DNA from: DASVAL01 sp035649575
GTDB lineage: Bacteria > Planctomycetota > UBA1135 > UBA2386
NCBI GenBank assembly: GCA_035649575.1
Contig: DASRJH010000164.1
Location: 1-30,394, forward strand
Direction: 5' to 3'
DNA length: 30,394 bases
Notes under the pieces: generated by a model
What the model was told of the DNA's origin: nothing
Databases searched by the model: none
Seen by the model: the letters and a program-made list of their open reading frames with translations, nothing else
Part shown: positions 23,140 through 30,394 of the stretch, piece by piece
Layout: every line of letters starts with the position of its first letter
Numbering within the stretch: position 1 is the stretch's first letter
Program-made: the position numbers and the translations under genes

Positions 23140-24123
23140 CTACGCGATTATCTCGCGGAGAGTTGCCGACGTCAGGAGGCGAAGCGTCCACCGGTCGAGC
23201 TCGGCAGATGTAGCGTTCTCGACGTGCTGGACCACGGCAGCCGGTAACTGCCCGAAGCGTTGCTCCATGAGGGTCAGCAGTGTCGCGACGCGACCTTCGC
23301 GCTGCCCCTCGAGTCGTCCCTCGTGTCTTCCTTCTTGTCTGAGTTTCTCAGCAATGGTCATGAATTGCTCCTCGCTGGTCTTGCTGATGCGTGCGTAGGC
23401 AGCGCGCACGTTCTCGAGGTCGTCGTTCCGCACAGTAGCGACATAGGAACATAGCATGTTGTGGATCGGCTGTCCGCCGACCACTGCGATGAGGTGCAAG
23501 TAGTCGCGGCGCCACGACAAGAGCAGCACGGCGGTGTCGACATTGCGATGCAGCTGCTGCAGGTGCAACAAGGGCAACAGGGACTGCACACGGAGGCGGC
23601 GGCGGCGCAGGTCCGCCTCGTCGGTGGCGCCCAGGTCGTCGAGCAGGACCGAGAACGACGGCTGCAGGGCGCGCAAGGCCTCGGGCGCCCCTTCGAGGTC
23701 GAGCAGTTCGTGCAACGTGCGCGGTCCGCACCAAGGGCCGTCGCCGTGGTGCACGATGAACGGAAGCACGAGCGGGAGGTGGGTGGCCGATGGATCGTCG
23801 ACGCGGCACTGCTCCCAGATCCGGACCACGTAGCGCAGCAGCTGGAACACGGCGAATCGGGCCTGGCCGGACTTGTGCTCGAACAGCACGTAGAGGTAGC
23901 CGATCCGGCCATTGATCCTGGCGCGGAACAGCAGGTCGGCCTGGTGGTCGCGCAGATCCTCGTCGACGAAGCTCGTGTCGATGCGCTGCAGCGACGACCA
24001 ATCGATGGCGGCGATCACGTCCTGGGGTAGGACGCTGCGCAGCAGGTCAGCGGCGCGCTGTGGGTCGGCGAAGACGCCGCGGAACAAGGCGTCGTGCGGG
24101 TTGCGTACAGGCTGGTCGTCCAC
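23140..24123 (-). CDS. Rpn-family recombination-promoting nuclease (PD-(D/E)XK)
   Basis: A 327-residue protein of the Rpn/Transposase_31 family, DNA nucleases of the PD-(D/E)XK fold. It begins NPHDALFRGVFADPQRAADLLRSVLP, the standard family start. The catalytic residues D63 (HQADLLFRA), E82 and K84 (LYVLFEHKS) fall on successive strands as expected. After a helical middle (LPFIVHHGDGPW, FSVLLDDLG) the tail has the charged repeat RQEGRHEGRLEGQREGR and a C-terminal LLTLMEQRFGQLPAAVVQHVENA motif found in many Rpn proteins. Relatives stimulate RecA-independent recombination and cut DNA; some are phase-variable or linked to phage defence. The start is GTG at 24123, giving MDDQPVRNPHD. It stands alone and shows no inverted-repeat ends. 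Confidence 0.88.
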   Translation of the reverse strand: MDDQPVRNPHDALFRGVFADPQRAADLLRSVLPQDVIAAIDWSSLQRIDTSFVDEDLRDHQADLLFRARINGRIGYLYVLFEHKSGQARFAVFQLLRYVVRIWEQCRVDDPSATHLPLVLPFIVHHGDGPWCGPRTLHELLDLEGAPEALRALQPSFSVLLDDLGATDEADLRRRRLRVQSLLPLLHLQQLHRNVDTAVLLLSWRRDYLHLIAVVGGQPIHNMLCSYVATVRNDDLENVRAAYARISKTSEEQFMTIAEKLRQEGRHEGRLEGQREGRVATLLTLMEQRFGQLPAAVVQHVENATSAELDRWTLRLLTSATLREIIA

Positions 24124-24227
24124 GTGGATTGGGCCTCACGTGCTCTGTGTGCCAAGAGCCGCAGCGGTTGCACGAATCCGCGCTGCCACGGCCGATCCGG
24201 CGGGACCTGCGGGCAGCCGAGCCGCGC

Positions 24228-24300
24228 CCAGGGATCAGGCCCGAGCGGGGCGGCAGCCTGCGCACTCAGTCCCGCGGCATCGATCCCTGGAAACCCAGGG
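24228..24300 (+). repeat. Competing inverted repeats sharing CCCTGG
   Basis: CCAGGGATC (24228-24236) matches GATCCCTGG (24282-24290) as a perfect 9-bp inverted repeat with a 45-base loop. The same CCCTGG (24285-24290) can instead pair with CCAGGG (24295-24300) across a 4-base loop. The two pairings exclude each other. Confidence 0.55.
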
Positions 24301-24387
24301 CCAATGCCGGATCATGTCCGGCCCCGCCTCGCACCCGCCTGCCCCGACAAGCGGTCGACGCCGGATTCCCTGCACCGTGCGGCGGAA

Positions 24388-24406
24388 GTGGCCGTCGATC
24401 GGCCAC
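24388..24406 (+). repeat. Perfect 7-bp palindrome with 5-base centre
   Basis: GTGGCCG (24388-24394) and CGGCCAC (24400-24406) flank TCGAT. Size and shape fit a dimeric-repressor operator or a short RNA hairpin, about 80 bases before the adaptor start. A second such element is GCCGGA/TCCGGC at 24306-24322. Confidence 0.5.
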
Positions 24407-24426
24407 GAAGCGCCCACACTCTCTCG

Positions 24427-24465
24427 CGGCACCTCGTAATGTCTCCCCCGGCACCTCGTGACGTC
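24427..24465 (+). repeat. Direct repeat with 22-base period before the efflux operon
   Basis: CGGCACCTCGT occurs at 24427-24437 and 24449-24459; extended to 17 positions (24427-24443 and 24449-24465) the copies agree at 15. The 22-base period equals two helix turns, so both copies face one side of the DNA, as in binding sites of OmpR/PhoB-type regulators. The second copy ends 22 bases before the ATG at 24488. Confidence 0.6.
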
Positions 24466-24487
24466 GAGGTCACCCCCGCCCCCCGGC

Positions 24488-25957
24488 ATGAAAAAGAAGA
24501 CTGTCCTGATCCTGATCGTTGCCGTCGTCGGCGGCGCCATCACTCTGTCTGCGCTCAAGCCGAAGGACCCGACCAAGGTCGTGACGGCGAAAGCCGAGAA
24601 GGTGCCCGAGCTCAAGTCGATCGTGTCGGCGACGGGCGAACTGCGCGCCAAGGAGTTCGTCGACATCCAGGCCGAAGTGCCCGGCGTCATCACCGAGTTG
24701 CTCGTGCGCGAGGGCGACGTGGTCAAGCAGGGCGACGTGCTGCTTCGCATCGAAGACTTGCAGTTCGGGACCGAAGTGGACTCGGCCCGCGCGCAGGTCG
24801 GAGCCGGCGAGGCGGACGCGCGCAACGCGGAGGTCGGCGTCGCGACGGCACATGCCAACCTGGCCGGCGAGAAGACGGCGCTCGCGGGCGTCAAGGTCGA
24901 GTTCGAACAGGCCAGGATCTCGCGCGACCGCGCCGAGCAGTCGTTCCGCCGCAAGGAGGAGATGTTCCAGTCCCATCTGATCGGCGGCGAGGAATACGAG
25001 ATCGCCGTGTCGGAGGCCCGACTCGCGCAGCAGCGCTTCGAGTGGAACAAAGCGCGCATCGAGCAGGCCGAAGCGAACGTGCGCGCCGTGGCGACGCGCG
25101 TCGATGCGGCCGTTGCCGCGAAGGAGGCCGCCTGCAGCCGCGTCGAAGCCGCGAAGGCAGGCCTCGCGCGCGTGACCGACGTGCTGAGCAAGACGGTCAT
25201 CAAGTCTCCGCTGTCGGGACTGATCACGAAGCTCAACGTCGAGAAGGGTGAACGCGCCGTGCCGGGCATCCAGAGCAATCCGATCTCGACGCTGATGACG
25301 ATCGCCGACATGTCCGTCATCGAGGCCGAGATCCAGGTCGACGAAGCCGACATCGTGCACGTGACCATCGGCGCTCCTGCCGAGGTCGAGCTCGATGCGA
25401 TCCGCGACACGAAGTTCCCCGGCGTCGTAACGGAGATCGGCCAGAGCCCGATCCAGACGGTGAGCCAGGGCAACAGCTCGAACCAGGAAGGCAAGGACTT
25501 CAAGGTCGTGGTCCGCCTCGCGTCGCCGCCGCCGACGCTGCGGCCCGGCTTCACGGCGACGGCCGACATCGTGACGGCGGTGCGCACCGATTGCCTCACC
25601 ATGCTGCTGCAGGCGCTCACGCGGCGCGAAGTCGAGGTCGACGCCGCGGGCAACTACGTTGCACCGCCCGAGCCCGCGGGAGGCGAGGACATGACCGTGC
25701 ACGCTTCGAGGAACCGCCAGAACCAGAAGGAACTCGATGGCGTGTTCCTGATGATCGACGGCCGCGCGCGCTTCCGCCCCGTGAAGACGGGCATCACGGG
25801 CGACATGGACATCGAGGTGCTCGAGGGGCTCGTGCCCGGGGACGAAGTCGTGAGCGGTCCCTACCAGGTCCTGCGCACGCTCAAGGAATGGGACCACATC
25901 GCCGTCGACGAGAAGCGCCAGAGCGACGATCGGCGGCTGCAGCGGAAGCGCCGGTGA
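24488..25957 (+). CDS. MacA-like periplasmic adaptor of an ABC efflux system
   Basis: A 489-residue membrane-fusion protein. MKKKTVLILIVAVVGGAITL is an uncleaved inner-membrane anchor. The first lipoyl half is GVITELLVREGDVVKQGDVLLRIEDL, then a long alpha-hairpin rich in Ala, Glu and Arg (about 95-215), then the second lipoyl half (TVIKSPLSGLITKLNVEKGERAV), a beta-barrel (VIEAEIQVDEADIVHVTIGAPAEVEL) and the membrane-proximal domain ending GLVPGDEVVSGPYQVLRTL. It would connect the permeases to an outer-membrane channel. The ATG at 24488 is preferred over GTG at 24458 because it gives the charged anchor. The stop overlaps the ATPase start (GTGA). No TolC-like gene is in the window. Confidence 0.92.
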   Translation: MKKKTVLILIVAVVGGAITLSALKPKDPTKVVTAKAEKVPELKSIVSATGELRAKEFVDIQAEVPGVITELLVREGDVVKQGDVLLRIEDLQFGTEVDSARAQVGAGEADARNAEVGVATAHANLAGEKTALAGVKVEFEQARISRDRAEQSFRRKEEMFQSHLIGGEEYEIAVSEARLAQQRFEWNKARIEQAEANVRAVATRVDAAVAAKEAACSRVEAAKAGLARVTDVLSKTVIKSPLSGLITKLNVEKGERAVPGIQSNPISTLMTIADMSVIEAEIQVDEADIVHVTIGAPAEVELDAIRDTKFPGVVTEIGQSPIQTVSQGNSSNQEGKDFKVVVRLASPPPTLRPGFTATADIVTAVRTDCLTMLLQALTRREVEVDAAGNYVAPPEPAGGEDMTVHASRNRQNQKELDGVFLMIDGRARFRPVKTGITGDMDIEVLEGLVPGDEVVSGPYQVLRTLKEWDHIAVDEKRQSDDRRLQRKRR

Positions 25958-26679
25958 ACGCACAGGCCGCCATGCCCCCCGACGAGGTGATCCGGACCGA
26001 GGGTCTCACGAAGTCCTTCGCGATGGGCACGACGGTCGTGCACGCGCTGCGCGGCGTCGACCTCGTGATCCGCCGCGGCGAGTACGTCGCGATCATGGGC
26101 CCGTCGGGCTCGGGCAAGTCGACACTCATGAACCTGATCGGCTGCCTCGACACCCCGACCTCGGGCCAGTACTGGCTCAACGGCCATCCGGTCGCCGCGC
26201 TTCCCGAGCACGAGCTCGCGCGCATCCGCAACCGCGAGATCGGCTTCGTGTTCCAGACGTTCAATCTGCTGCCGCGCGCGTCGGCGCTGCGCAACGTCGA
26301 GCTGCCGCTCATCTACGGCTCCGTGCCTCCCGCCGAGCGCAGGCACCGGGCCAAGGAGGCGATGCACCAGGTCGACCTCGGCGACCGTATGGATCATCGA
26401 CCGAACCAGCTGTCGGGCGGCCAGCGCCAGCGCGTCAGCATCGCGCGCGCGCTCGTGACCAACCCGGCGCTGCTGCTCGCCGACGAACCGACGGGCAACC
26501 TCGACACGGCGACGTCGAACGAGATCATGGTGCTGATCGACCGGCTGCACTCGCAAGGGCACACGATCGTCGTCGTCACGCACGAGCGCGACATCGCCGA
26601 GCATGCGCACCGCGTCGTCACGATCCGCGACGGCCGCATCGCGAGCGACGAGGCTCGCCGCAAAGCAGCGGTGTCATGA
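25954..26679 (+). CDS. ABC transporter ATPase (MacB/LolD type)
   Basis: A 241-residue nucleotide-binding subunit. Walker A is GPSGSGKST (49-57), the Q-loop FVFQTFNLLPRASALRNVELPL, the signature LSGGQRQRVSIARAL, Walker B LLLADEPTGNLD and the switch His in VVVTHERDIAE; the wording is that of the MacB/LolD/FtsE group, which drives mechanotransmission rather than transport through the membrane core. The GTG at 25954 overlaps the adaptor stop and has GGAAG about 7 bases before it; ATG at 25972 is the alternative. Unlike E. coli MacB, the ATPase is separate from the permease. The stop overlaps the next start (ATGA). Confidence 0.95.
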   Translation: MNAQAAMPPDEVIRTEGLTKSFAMGTTVVHALRGVDLVIRRGEYVAIMGPSGSGKSTLMNLIGCLDTPTSGQYWLNGHPVAALPEHELARIRNREIGFVFQTFNLLPRASALRNVELPLIYGSVPPAERRHRAKEAMHQVDLGDRMDHRPNQLSGGQRQRVSIARALVTNPALLLADEPTGNLDTATSNEIMVLIDRLHSQGHTIVVVTHERDIAEHAHRVVTIRDGRIASDEARRKAAVS

Positions 26680-27896
26680 ACCTCGGCGAATCGACGCGTC
26701 TCGCGCTCGAGTCGATCTGGGCCAACCGGCTGCGCTCCTTCCTCACGCTGCTCGGCGTCATCATCGGCATCGCTTCGATCATCGCGACCGCGGCCGTCAT
26801 CAACGGCCTCAACCTCTACGTCTCCGAGAAGCTCAGCAACCTCGGCAAGGGCGTCTTCACGGTGCAGCGCTTCGCGCTGATCACGAACCGCCAGGACTTC
26901 CTCGACGCCGTGCGCCGCAACAAGAAGCTGCTGCCCGCCGACGCGCGCGCGATCGCCGAACGCTGCCCGACCGCCGAGGCTGTGGCCTGGGAGACGCACG
27001 CCCAGGTCGACCTCAAGGTCGGTGTACACGAGATTCGCGACACCGACATCGGCGGCATCACGCCGGGCATCCTCGAGATCGAGCCCTACGACGTCGAACA
27101 GGGTCGCGTGCTGATGCAGCACGAAGAGGACCGCGCCGCACCCGTGGCCTTCCTCGGCTACGACGTCAAGGACCGCCTGTTTCCGAACGTCGACCCGATC
27201 GGCAAGGAGCTGCGCGTCCGGGGCCACGCGCTGCAGGTCGTCGGCGTGGCACAGAAGAAGGGTTCGTTCCTCGGCTTCTCGCAGGACAACTACGTCAAGA
27301 TCCCGTTCAGCCTGCACCGCAAGCTGTTCGGCACGCGGCGTTCGATCAACATCAGCGTGAAGGCCGCGGACCCCGCGCGCATGAGCGACACGATGGACGA
27401 AGTGCGCGCCGTGATGCGCGCGCGCCACCACCGGCGGCCGGCCGAGCCGGACAGCTTCGGCATCCTGACCGCCGAGGGCATCAACAATCTCTGGCGCAAC
27501 CTGACGCAGACGATCTTCAGCGTGGCGCTGTTCGTGGTCGGCATCTCGCTCGTCGTCGGCGGCATCGTGATCATGAACATCATGCTCGTCTCCGTCGTCG
27601 AGCGGACGCGCGAGATCGGCGTGCGCAAGGCCGTCGGCGCGCGGCAGGCCGACATCACGCAGCAGTTCCTGATCGAAGCCGTGCTGCTGTCGTGCCTCGG
27701 CGGCGCGATCGGTATCGCGATCGCCTTCGTGGCTTCGGCGCTGCTGAACGCCTACACGCCGCTGCCCGCCGCCTTCCCGGCCTGGGCACCCGCGACCGCG
27801 TTCGTCATCTGCACGTTGATCGGCGTCTTCTTCGGCATCCACCCCGCACGCCGTGCGGCCCGTCTCGATCCGATCGAGGCGCTGCGCTCGGAGTGA
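26676..27896 (+). CDS. MacB/FtsX-type ABC permease, first of two
   Basis: A 406-residue permease with the MacB plan: TM1 near the start (RLRSFLTLLGVIIGIASIIATAAVINGL), a periplasmic domain of about 220 residues, and three C-terminal helices. The segment after TM2, NIMLVSVVERTREIGVRKAVGARQADITQQFLIEAVLLS, is the strongest family marker, and the protein ends ARRAARLDPIEALRSE, the usual coupling end. ATPase stop and this start share ATGA. It likely pairs with the second permease to form a heterodimer, because the two differ mainly in the periplasmic part. Substrate unknown: peptides, lipoproteins or glycolipids are handled by relatives. Confidence 0.93.
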   Translation: MNLGESTRLALESIWANRLRSFLTLLGVIIGIASIIATAAVINGLNLYVSEKLSNLGKGVFTVQRFALITNRQDFLDAVRRNKKLLPADARAIAERCPTAEAVAWETHAQVDLKVGVHEIRDTDIGGITPGILEIEPYDVEQGRVLMQHEEDRAAPVAFLGYDVKDRLFPNVDPIGKELRVRGHALQVVGVAQKKGSFLGFSQDNYVKIPFSLHRKLFGTRRSINISVKAADPARMSDTMDEVRAVMRARHHRRPAEPDSFGILTAEGINNLWRNLTQTIFSVALFVVGISLVVGGIVIMNIMLVSVVERTREIGVRKAVGARQADITQQFLIEAVLLSCLGGAIGIAIAFVASALLNAYTPLPAAFPAWAPATAFVICTLIGVFFGIHPARRAARLDPIEALRSE

Positions 27897-27898
27897 CC

Positions 27899-29143
27899 AT
27901 GCGCATCCGGCTCGTCATCGAGAACATGCGGCTCGCGTTCGACACGCTCGTCGCGCACCGGTTCCGCTCGTTCCTGACGATGCTCGGCATCTTCATCGGC
28001 GTGCTGCTCGTCGTCACGGTCGCCTCCGTGCTGAACGGCTTCCGCCAATCCGTCGTCGACCAGGTCGAGCAGTTCGGCACCAACAACATCTACATCTACC
28101 GGCTGCCGTTCATCAATCTCGGACCGCTGACGCGCGAGATGAGGCTGCGCAAGCCGCTGCGGCTCAAGGACGCGTGGGCGATCCGCGAGCAGTGTCCGTC
28201 CGTCGAGGTCGTCTCGCCGGGCATCCAGCCGTCGACCTTCCTCTCGCGCGCGAGCTACCGCGGCGAAGAGGTCGACTCGCCGCGCGTGCGCGGCGTGTTC
28301 CCCGACAACGCCGAGGTCGCGAGCCGCGTGCTCACCGAGGGCCGGTTCTTCACGGACCAGGAGAACGAGCACCGCGTGCCCGTCGTGGTGCTCGGCAGCG
28401 CCTCGGCCGAGGCGCTGTTTCCTCAAGGCGGCGGCGTCGGCAAGGAGATCCTGCTCGGCGGCCACAAGTACACCGTCGTCGGCACGCTCGAGAAGCGCAA
28501 GGAAGGGCCGTTCGGCGCGCAGAACGAGGAGGACACGCTGTTCCTGGTGCCCTACTACACGGTGCTTCGCTTCTACCCCGGCGAGGACGACCACTTCATC
28601 GCCGCGCGCGCCAAGACGGGCAAGATCGAGCAGGCCATCGAGGAGATCGCCGAAGTGCTGCGCCGGCAGCGCAAGGTGCGCTGGAACGAGGACAACAACT
28701 TCGAGATCGGCACCGCGGACACGCTGATCAAGTCGTTCGACGAGATCGTGTTCGCGACGCTCGCCGTGATGTTCCTGCTGTCGACCGTCGGTTTCATGGT
28801 CGGCGGCGTCGGCGTCATGAACATCATGCTCGTGTCCGTGAAGGAACGGACGCGCGAGATCGGGCTGCGCAAGGCCGTCGGCGCGCGGCGGCGCGACATC
28901 ATGGGCCAGTTCCTCGTCGAGGCGATGGTGCTGTGTGCGATCGGCGGTCTCGCAGGTCTGGTCGTGGCCGAGGGCCTGTTGAAGCTCGTCGGCATCGTGA
29001 TGCCTTCGCTCGGTTCGGCGACCCCGATGTGGGCGAGACTGTTCGCGTTCCTCGGTTCGGCGAGCGTCGGGTTGTTCTTCGGTTTGTGGCCCGCGTGGAA
29101 GGCCGCGCGTCTCGATCCGATCGAGGCGCTGCGCTTCGAGTAG
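27899..29143 (+). CDS. MacB/FtsX-type ABC permease, second of two
   Basis: A 414-residue paralogue of the preceding gene, 2 bases after its stop. TM1 is RFRSFLTMLGIFIGVLLVVTVASVLNGF; the periplasmic domain begins VVDQVEQFGTNNIYIYRLPFINLGPLTREMRLRKPL; the C-terminal helices contain NIMLVSVKERTREIGLRKAVGARRRDIMGQFLVEAMVL and the end is WPAWKAARLDPIEALRFE. The periplasmic part has a segment (PFGAQNEEDTLFLVPYYTVLRFYPGEDDHFIAARAKTG) with no equal in the first permease. The stop directly abuts the stop of the convergent gene at 29144. The pair plus ATPase and adaptor make a complete tripartite pump apart from the outer-membrane channel. Confidence 0.93.
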   Translation: MRIRLVIENMRLAFDTLVAHRFRSFLTMLGIFIGVLLVVTVASVLNGFRQSVVDQVEQFGTNNIYIYRLPFINLGPLTREMRLRKPLRLKDAWAIREQCPSVEVVSPGIQPSTFLSRASYRGEEVDSPRVRGVFPDNAEVASRVLTEGRFFTDQENEHRVPVVVLGSASAEALFPQGGGVGKEILLGGHKYTVVGTLEKRKEGPFGAQNEEDTLFLVPYYTVLRFYPGEDDHFIAARAKTGKIEQAIEEIAEVLRRQRKVRWNEDNNFEIGTADTLIKSFDEIVFATLAVMFLLSTVGFMVGGVGVMNIMLVSVKERTREIGLRKAVGARRRDIMGQFLVEAMVLCAIGGLAGLVVAEGLLKLVGIVMPSLGSATPMWARLFAFLGSASVGLFFGLWPAWKAARLDPIEALRFE

Positions 29144-30394
29144 TCACCGGATCGACCCGCGCAGCACCTTGTCACGCCATTCCGCTTCGATGGCGCGGAC
29201 CCTGTCCGCGGTCATCGGGTGTTCGCGCTTGCGCACGGTCACCTTCCGATCTGCGACGGTGACGTTCGGATCGAACGCCTCGACGTAGGCGGGAGGAGCC
29301 ACTCGTTCGTGAGCGATGAACCGCAGGTTGGCGACGAAGGCCGCGAATTCCTTCGCCTCTGCGACCGTCAACGACTCCGGCCGCTCCGCGGCGAACAGAA
29401 GCAGCACGAAGTCCGTGAAATCCGCCGCAGCCTCTGGAGTGGCGCCGGGCAAGGTCGCGAACACCGTGCGCAGCTCCTCGCGCGACATCACCGAGTCCTG
29501 GTTCGTGTCCGCGGCAGGGAGCCGGGTCTCCACGAATTCCCTCGGCAGCCACGCGGAAGTCACCCAGTCGCTCGCGGGCGTGCGAGCAACGACCCAGTCG
29601 GAGAGGCCCAGCAGGTCGAGGACCGCACAATCCGGCATCACCCAACCGACCAGGCCCGCCGCGACGGTCTTCACGATGGGGAGGTCGGACGCATCGACCT
29701 CCATCCTGGCTCGTGCTGGCATGGCGCTCGCGATGGCTTGCAGCGACCGTGCGTGTTGAGTGCAGCGGCCACAGATGAACTGCACCTGCAACCATGCCTG
29801 GTGGCGGTCGTACCAACGAGCGAGCGGCTGCGCGAACTCAGGCACGTGGGGCGCCACGGGATCGTAGAACGGCTGAGGCTTCGTGAGAGCGAGTTGCACC
29901 CAGCCGACCGACGAGGCGATGCCGAGCGCGACGAGGCACGTGACAGGCAGCCCAGCGCCGGCGCGCATGCGCGCAGCCATCGCGGCCACGGCGAGTCCCC
30001 CGAGCGGGATCAGCTGACTGAAGACGCGATACTCGAAGTGATCCCCGCCGACCTTGAACACGTAGTAGCCGCTGTGGAACAGCACCGCGGCGACCGCAGC
30101 CGCTGCCGGCAGGTTGTCGAGCAGCGCTCGGCGTATCTTCGCGAGGCCGCGCCGGCACTCGACGGCGAGCCACGCGACGACGATCGGCACGCCGAGCCAG
30201 GCGCCGTGTTCGAAGCTGAAGCAGTAGAGGTAGTGGAGTCCCGCTTCGGGCCGCGCGGCCACGATCTTTGCGAAGTAGGTGTTCGGCAGCCATTCGCCGT
30301 AGAACGAGCGCCGCCACACGACGTGCGCGAGCACGAGCGCGAACGGCAGCAGGCCCAGAAGGACCTGGCCGGGACGCCGTTCTCGCTGCAGCGC
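29144..30394 (-). CDS. GT-C-like membrane protein with EF-hand, N-terminus cut by window end
   Basis: An inner-membrane protein open to the window edge; 416 residues are visible. It resembles, from memory, a family of polyprenyl-phosphate-dependent GT-C glycosyltransferases: RRSFYGEWLPNTYFAKI (like YYGDLLPNTYYAKV), GGDHFEYRVFSQLIPLGG, and AVLDLLGLSDWVVAR (like DxLGLTDxxIA). At least five membrane helices are seen, for instance AWLGVPIVVAWLAVE and LPVTCLVALGIASSVGWVQLAL. The C-terminal soluble part contains a canonical calcium loop DTNQDSVMSREE (coded 29474-29509; D, N, D, S and E at positions 1, 3, 5, 9, 12) after AWLPREFVETRLPAA. Residue matches are from pattern and the enzyme activity is unproven. 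Confidence 0.72.
   Translation of the reverse strand, partial: ALQRERRPGQVLLGLLPFALVLAHVVWRRSFYGEWLPNTYFAKIVAARPEAGLHYLYCFSFEHGAWLGVPIVVAWLAVECRRGLAKIRRALLDNLPAAAAVAAVLFHSGYYVFKVGGDHFEYRVFSQLIPLGGLAVAAMAARMRAGAGLPVTCLVALGIASSVGWVQLALTKPQPFYDPVAPHVPEFAQPLARWYDRHQAWLQVQFICGRCTQHARSLQAIASAMPARARMEVDASDLPIVKTVAAGLVGWVMPDCAVLDLLGLSDWVVARTPASDWVTSAWLPREFVETRLPAADTNQDSVMSREELRTVFATLPGATPEAAADFTDFVLLLFAAERPESLTVAEAKEFAAFVANLRFIAHERVAPPAYVEAFDPNVTVADRKVTVRKREHPMTADRVRAIEAEWRDKVLRGSIR

Larger units (their letters stand above)
24124..24487. promoter_or_regulatory. 364-bp intergenic region ahead of the ABC efflux operon, rich in repeats
   Basis: No credible gene is seen here; open frames in it have no family-like sequence. 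Structure present: CCAGGGATC (24228-24236) with GATCCCTGG (24282-24290); CCCTGG/CCAGGG hairpin (24285-24300); GCCGGA/TCCGGC hairpin (24306-24322); GTGGCCG/CGGCCAC hairpin (24388-24406); and a direct repeat (24427-24465). It serves divergent promoters for the Rpn gene (-) and the adaptor gene (+). Confidence 0.5.

Noticed and set aside
23140..24123. Rpn-type gene as part of an insertion sequence
   Set aside because: Despite the old transposase label of the family, no terminal inverted repeats or target duplications were seen at its edges.
24124..24487. Small genes in the 364-bp intergenic region
   Set aside because: Open frames exist in several phases but none has a ribosome site or sensible composition, and none is favoured over the others.
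27897..29262. Second long plus-strand frame over the second permease
   Set aside because: Arg-rich shifted translation of the permease with no membrane segments.
1..30394. CRISPR arrays, tRNA or rRNA genes
   Set aside because: No regularly spaced long repeats, no cloverleaf-like segments and no rRNA-like conserved stretches were found by reading.

Overview
The window is strongly GC-rich and densely coded. I support 26 protein genes, two of them cut by the window edges, and no rRNA, tRNA, CRISPR array or recognisable insertion sequence. The cell is Gram-negative in plan: there are an RND efflux system with periplasmic adaptor, a MacAB-type system, several lipobox-bearing exported lipoproteins, SurA/parvulin-like foldases and a probable outer-membrane barrel. 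The mix (ECF sigma with an odd membrane partner, Rpn-type nuclease, EF-hand inside a GT-C-like membrane protein, RdgC-like protein in two pieces) suggests a Planctomycetota- or Myxococcota-like bacterium; this is inference from style, not a phylogenetic result.

Layout. 1-4449 (+): heavy-metal RND efflux operon (adaptor 3' part, CzcA/CusA-type pump, His-rich lipoprotein). 4474-5691 (-): chromate transporter. 5753-8126 (+): parvulin lipoprotein and M28 metallopeptidase. 8202-11445 (+): ECF sigma factor, its membrane partner, a GNA1162/DUF799-like lipoprotein and a free-standing B3/B4 domain protein. 11453-13901 (-): SurA-like foldase, then a translationally coupled pair formed by an RdgC-like protein and a companion. 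14064-14549 (+): SRPBCC-like protein. 14546-16646 (-): barrel-like lipoprotein and lipoprotein alpha/beta hydrolase. 16822-21799 (-): acyl-CoA-ligase-like protein, FadI thiolase and FadJ. 21928-23100 (+): patatin-like phospholipase fused to a C-terminal iron-sulfur domain. 23140-24123 (-): Rpn-family nuclease. 24488-29143 (+): MacA-like adaptor, ABC ATPase and two different FtsX/MacB permeases. 29144-30394 (-): GT-C-like membrane protein with an EF-hand, cut by the window end.

How parts work together. The most interesting block is 16822-23100. A predicted lipid acyl hydrolase carrying its own ferredoxin-like domain is divergent from a ligase-thiolase-FadJ operon, and the two share a 128-bp intergenic region with an imperfect palindrome. 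A reasonable hypothesis is a lipid release, activation and beta-oxidation module in which the Fe-S domain senses redox or iron, or passes electrons. The first 5.7 kb look like metal and oxyanion efflux. Genes on one strand are packed tightly: seven neighbouring pairs share a 4-base ATGA or GTGA stop/start overlap.

The only stretch above 300 bp without a gene is 24124-24487, which holds a cluster of inverted repeats and a 22-bp-period direct repeat just ahead of the ABC efflux operon.
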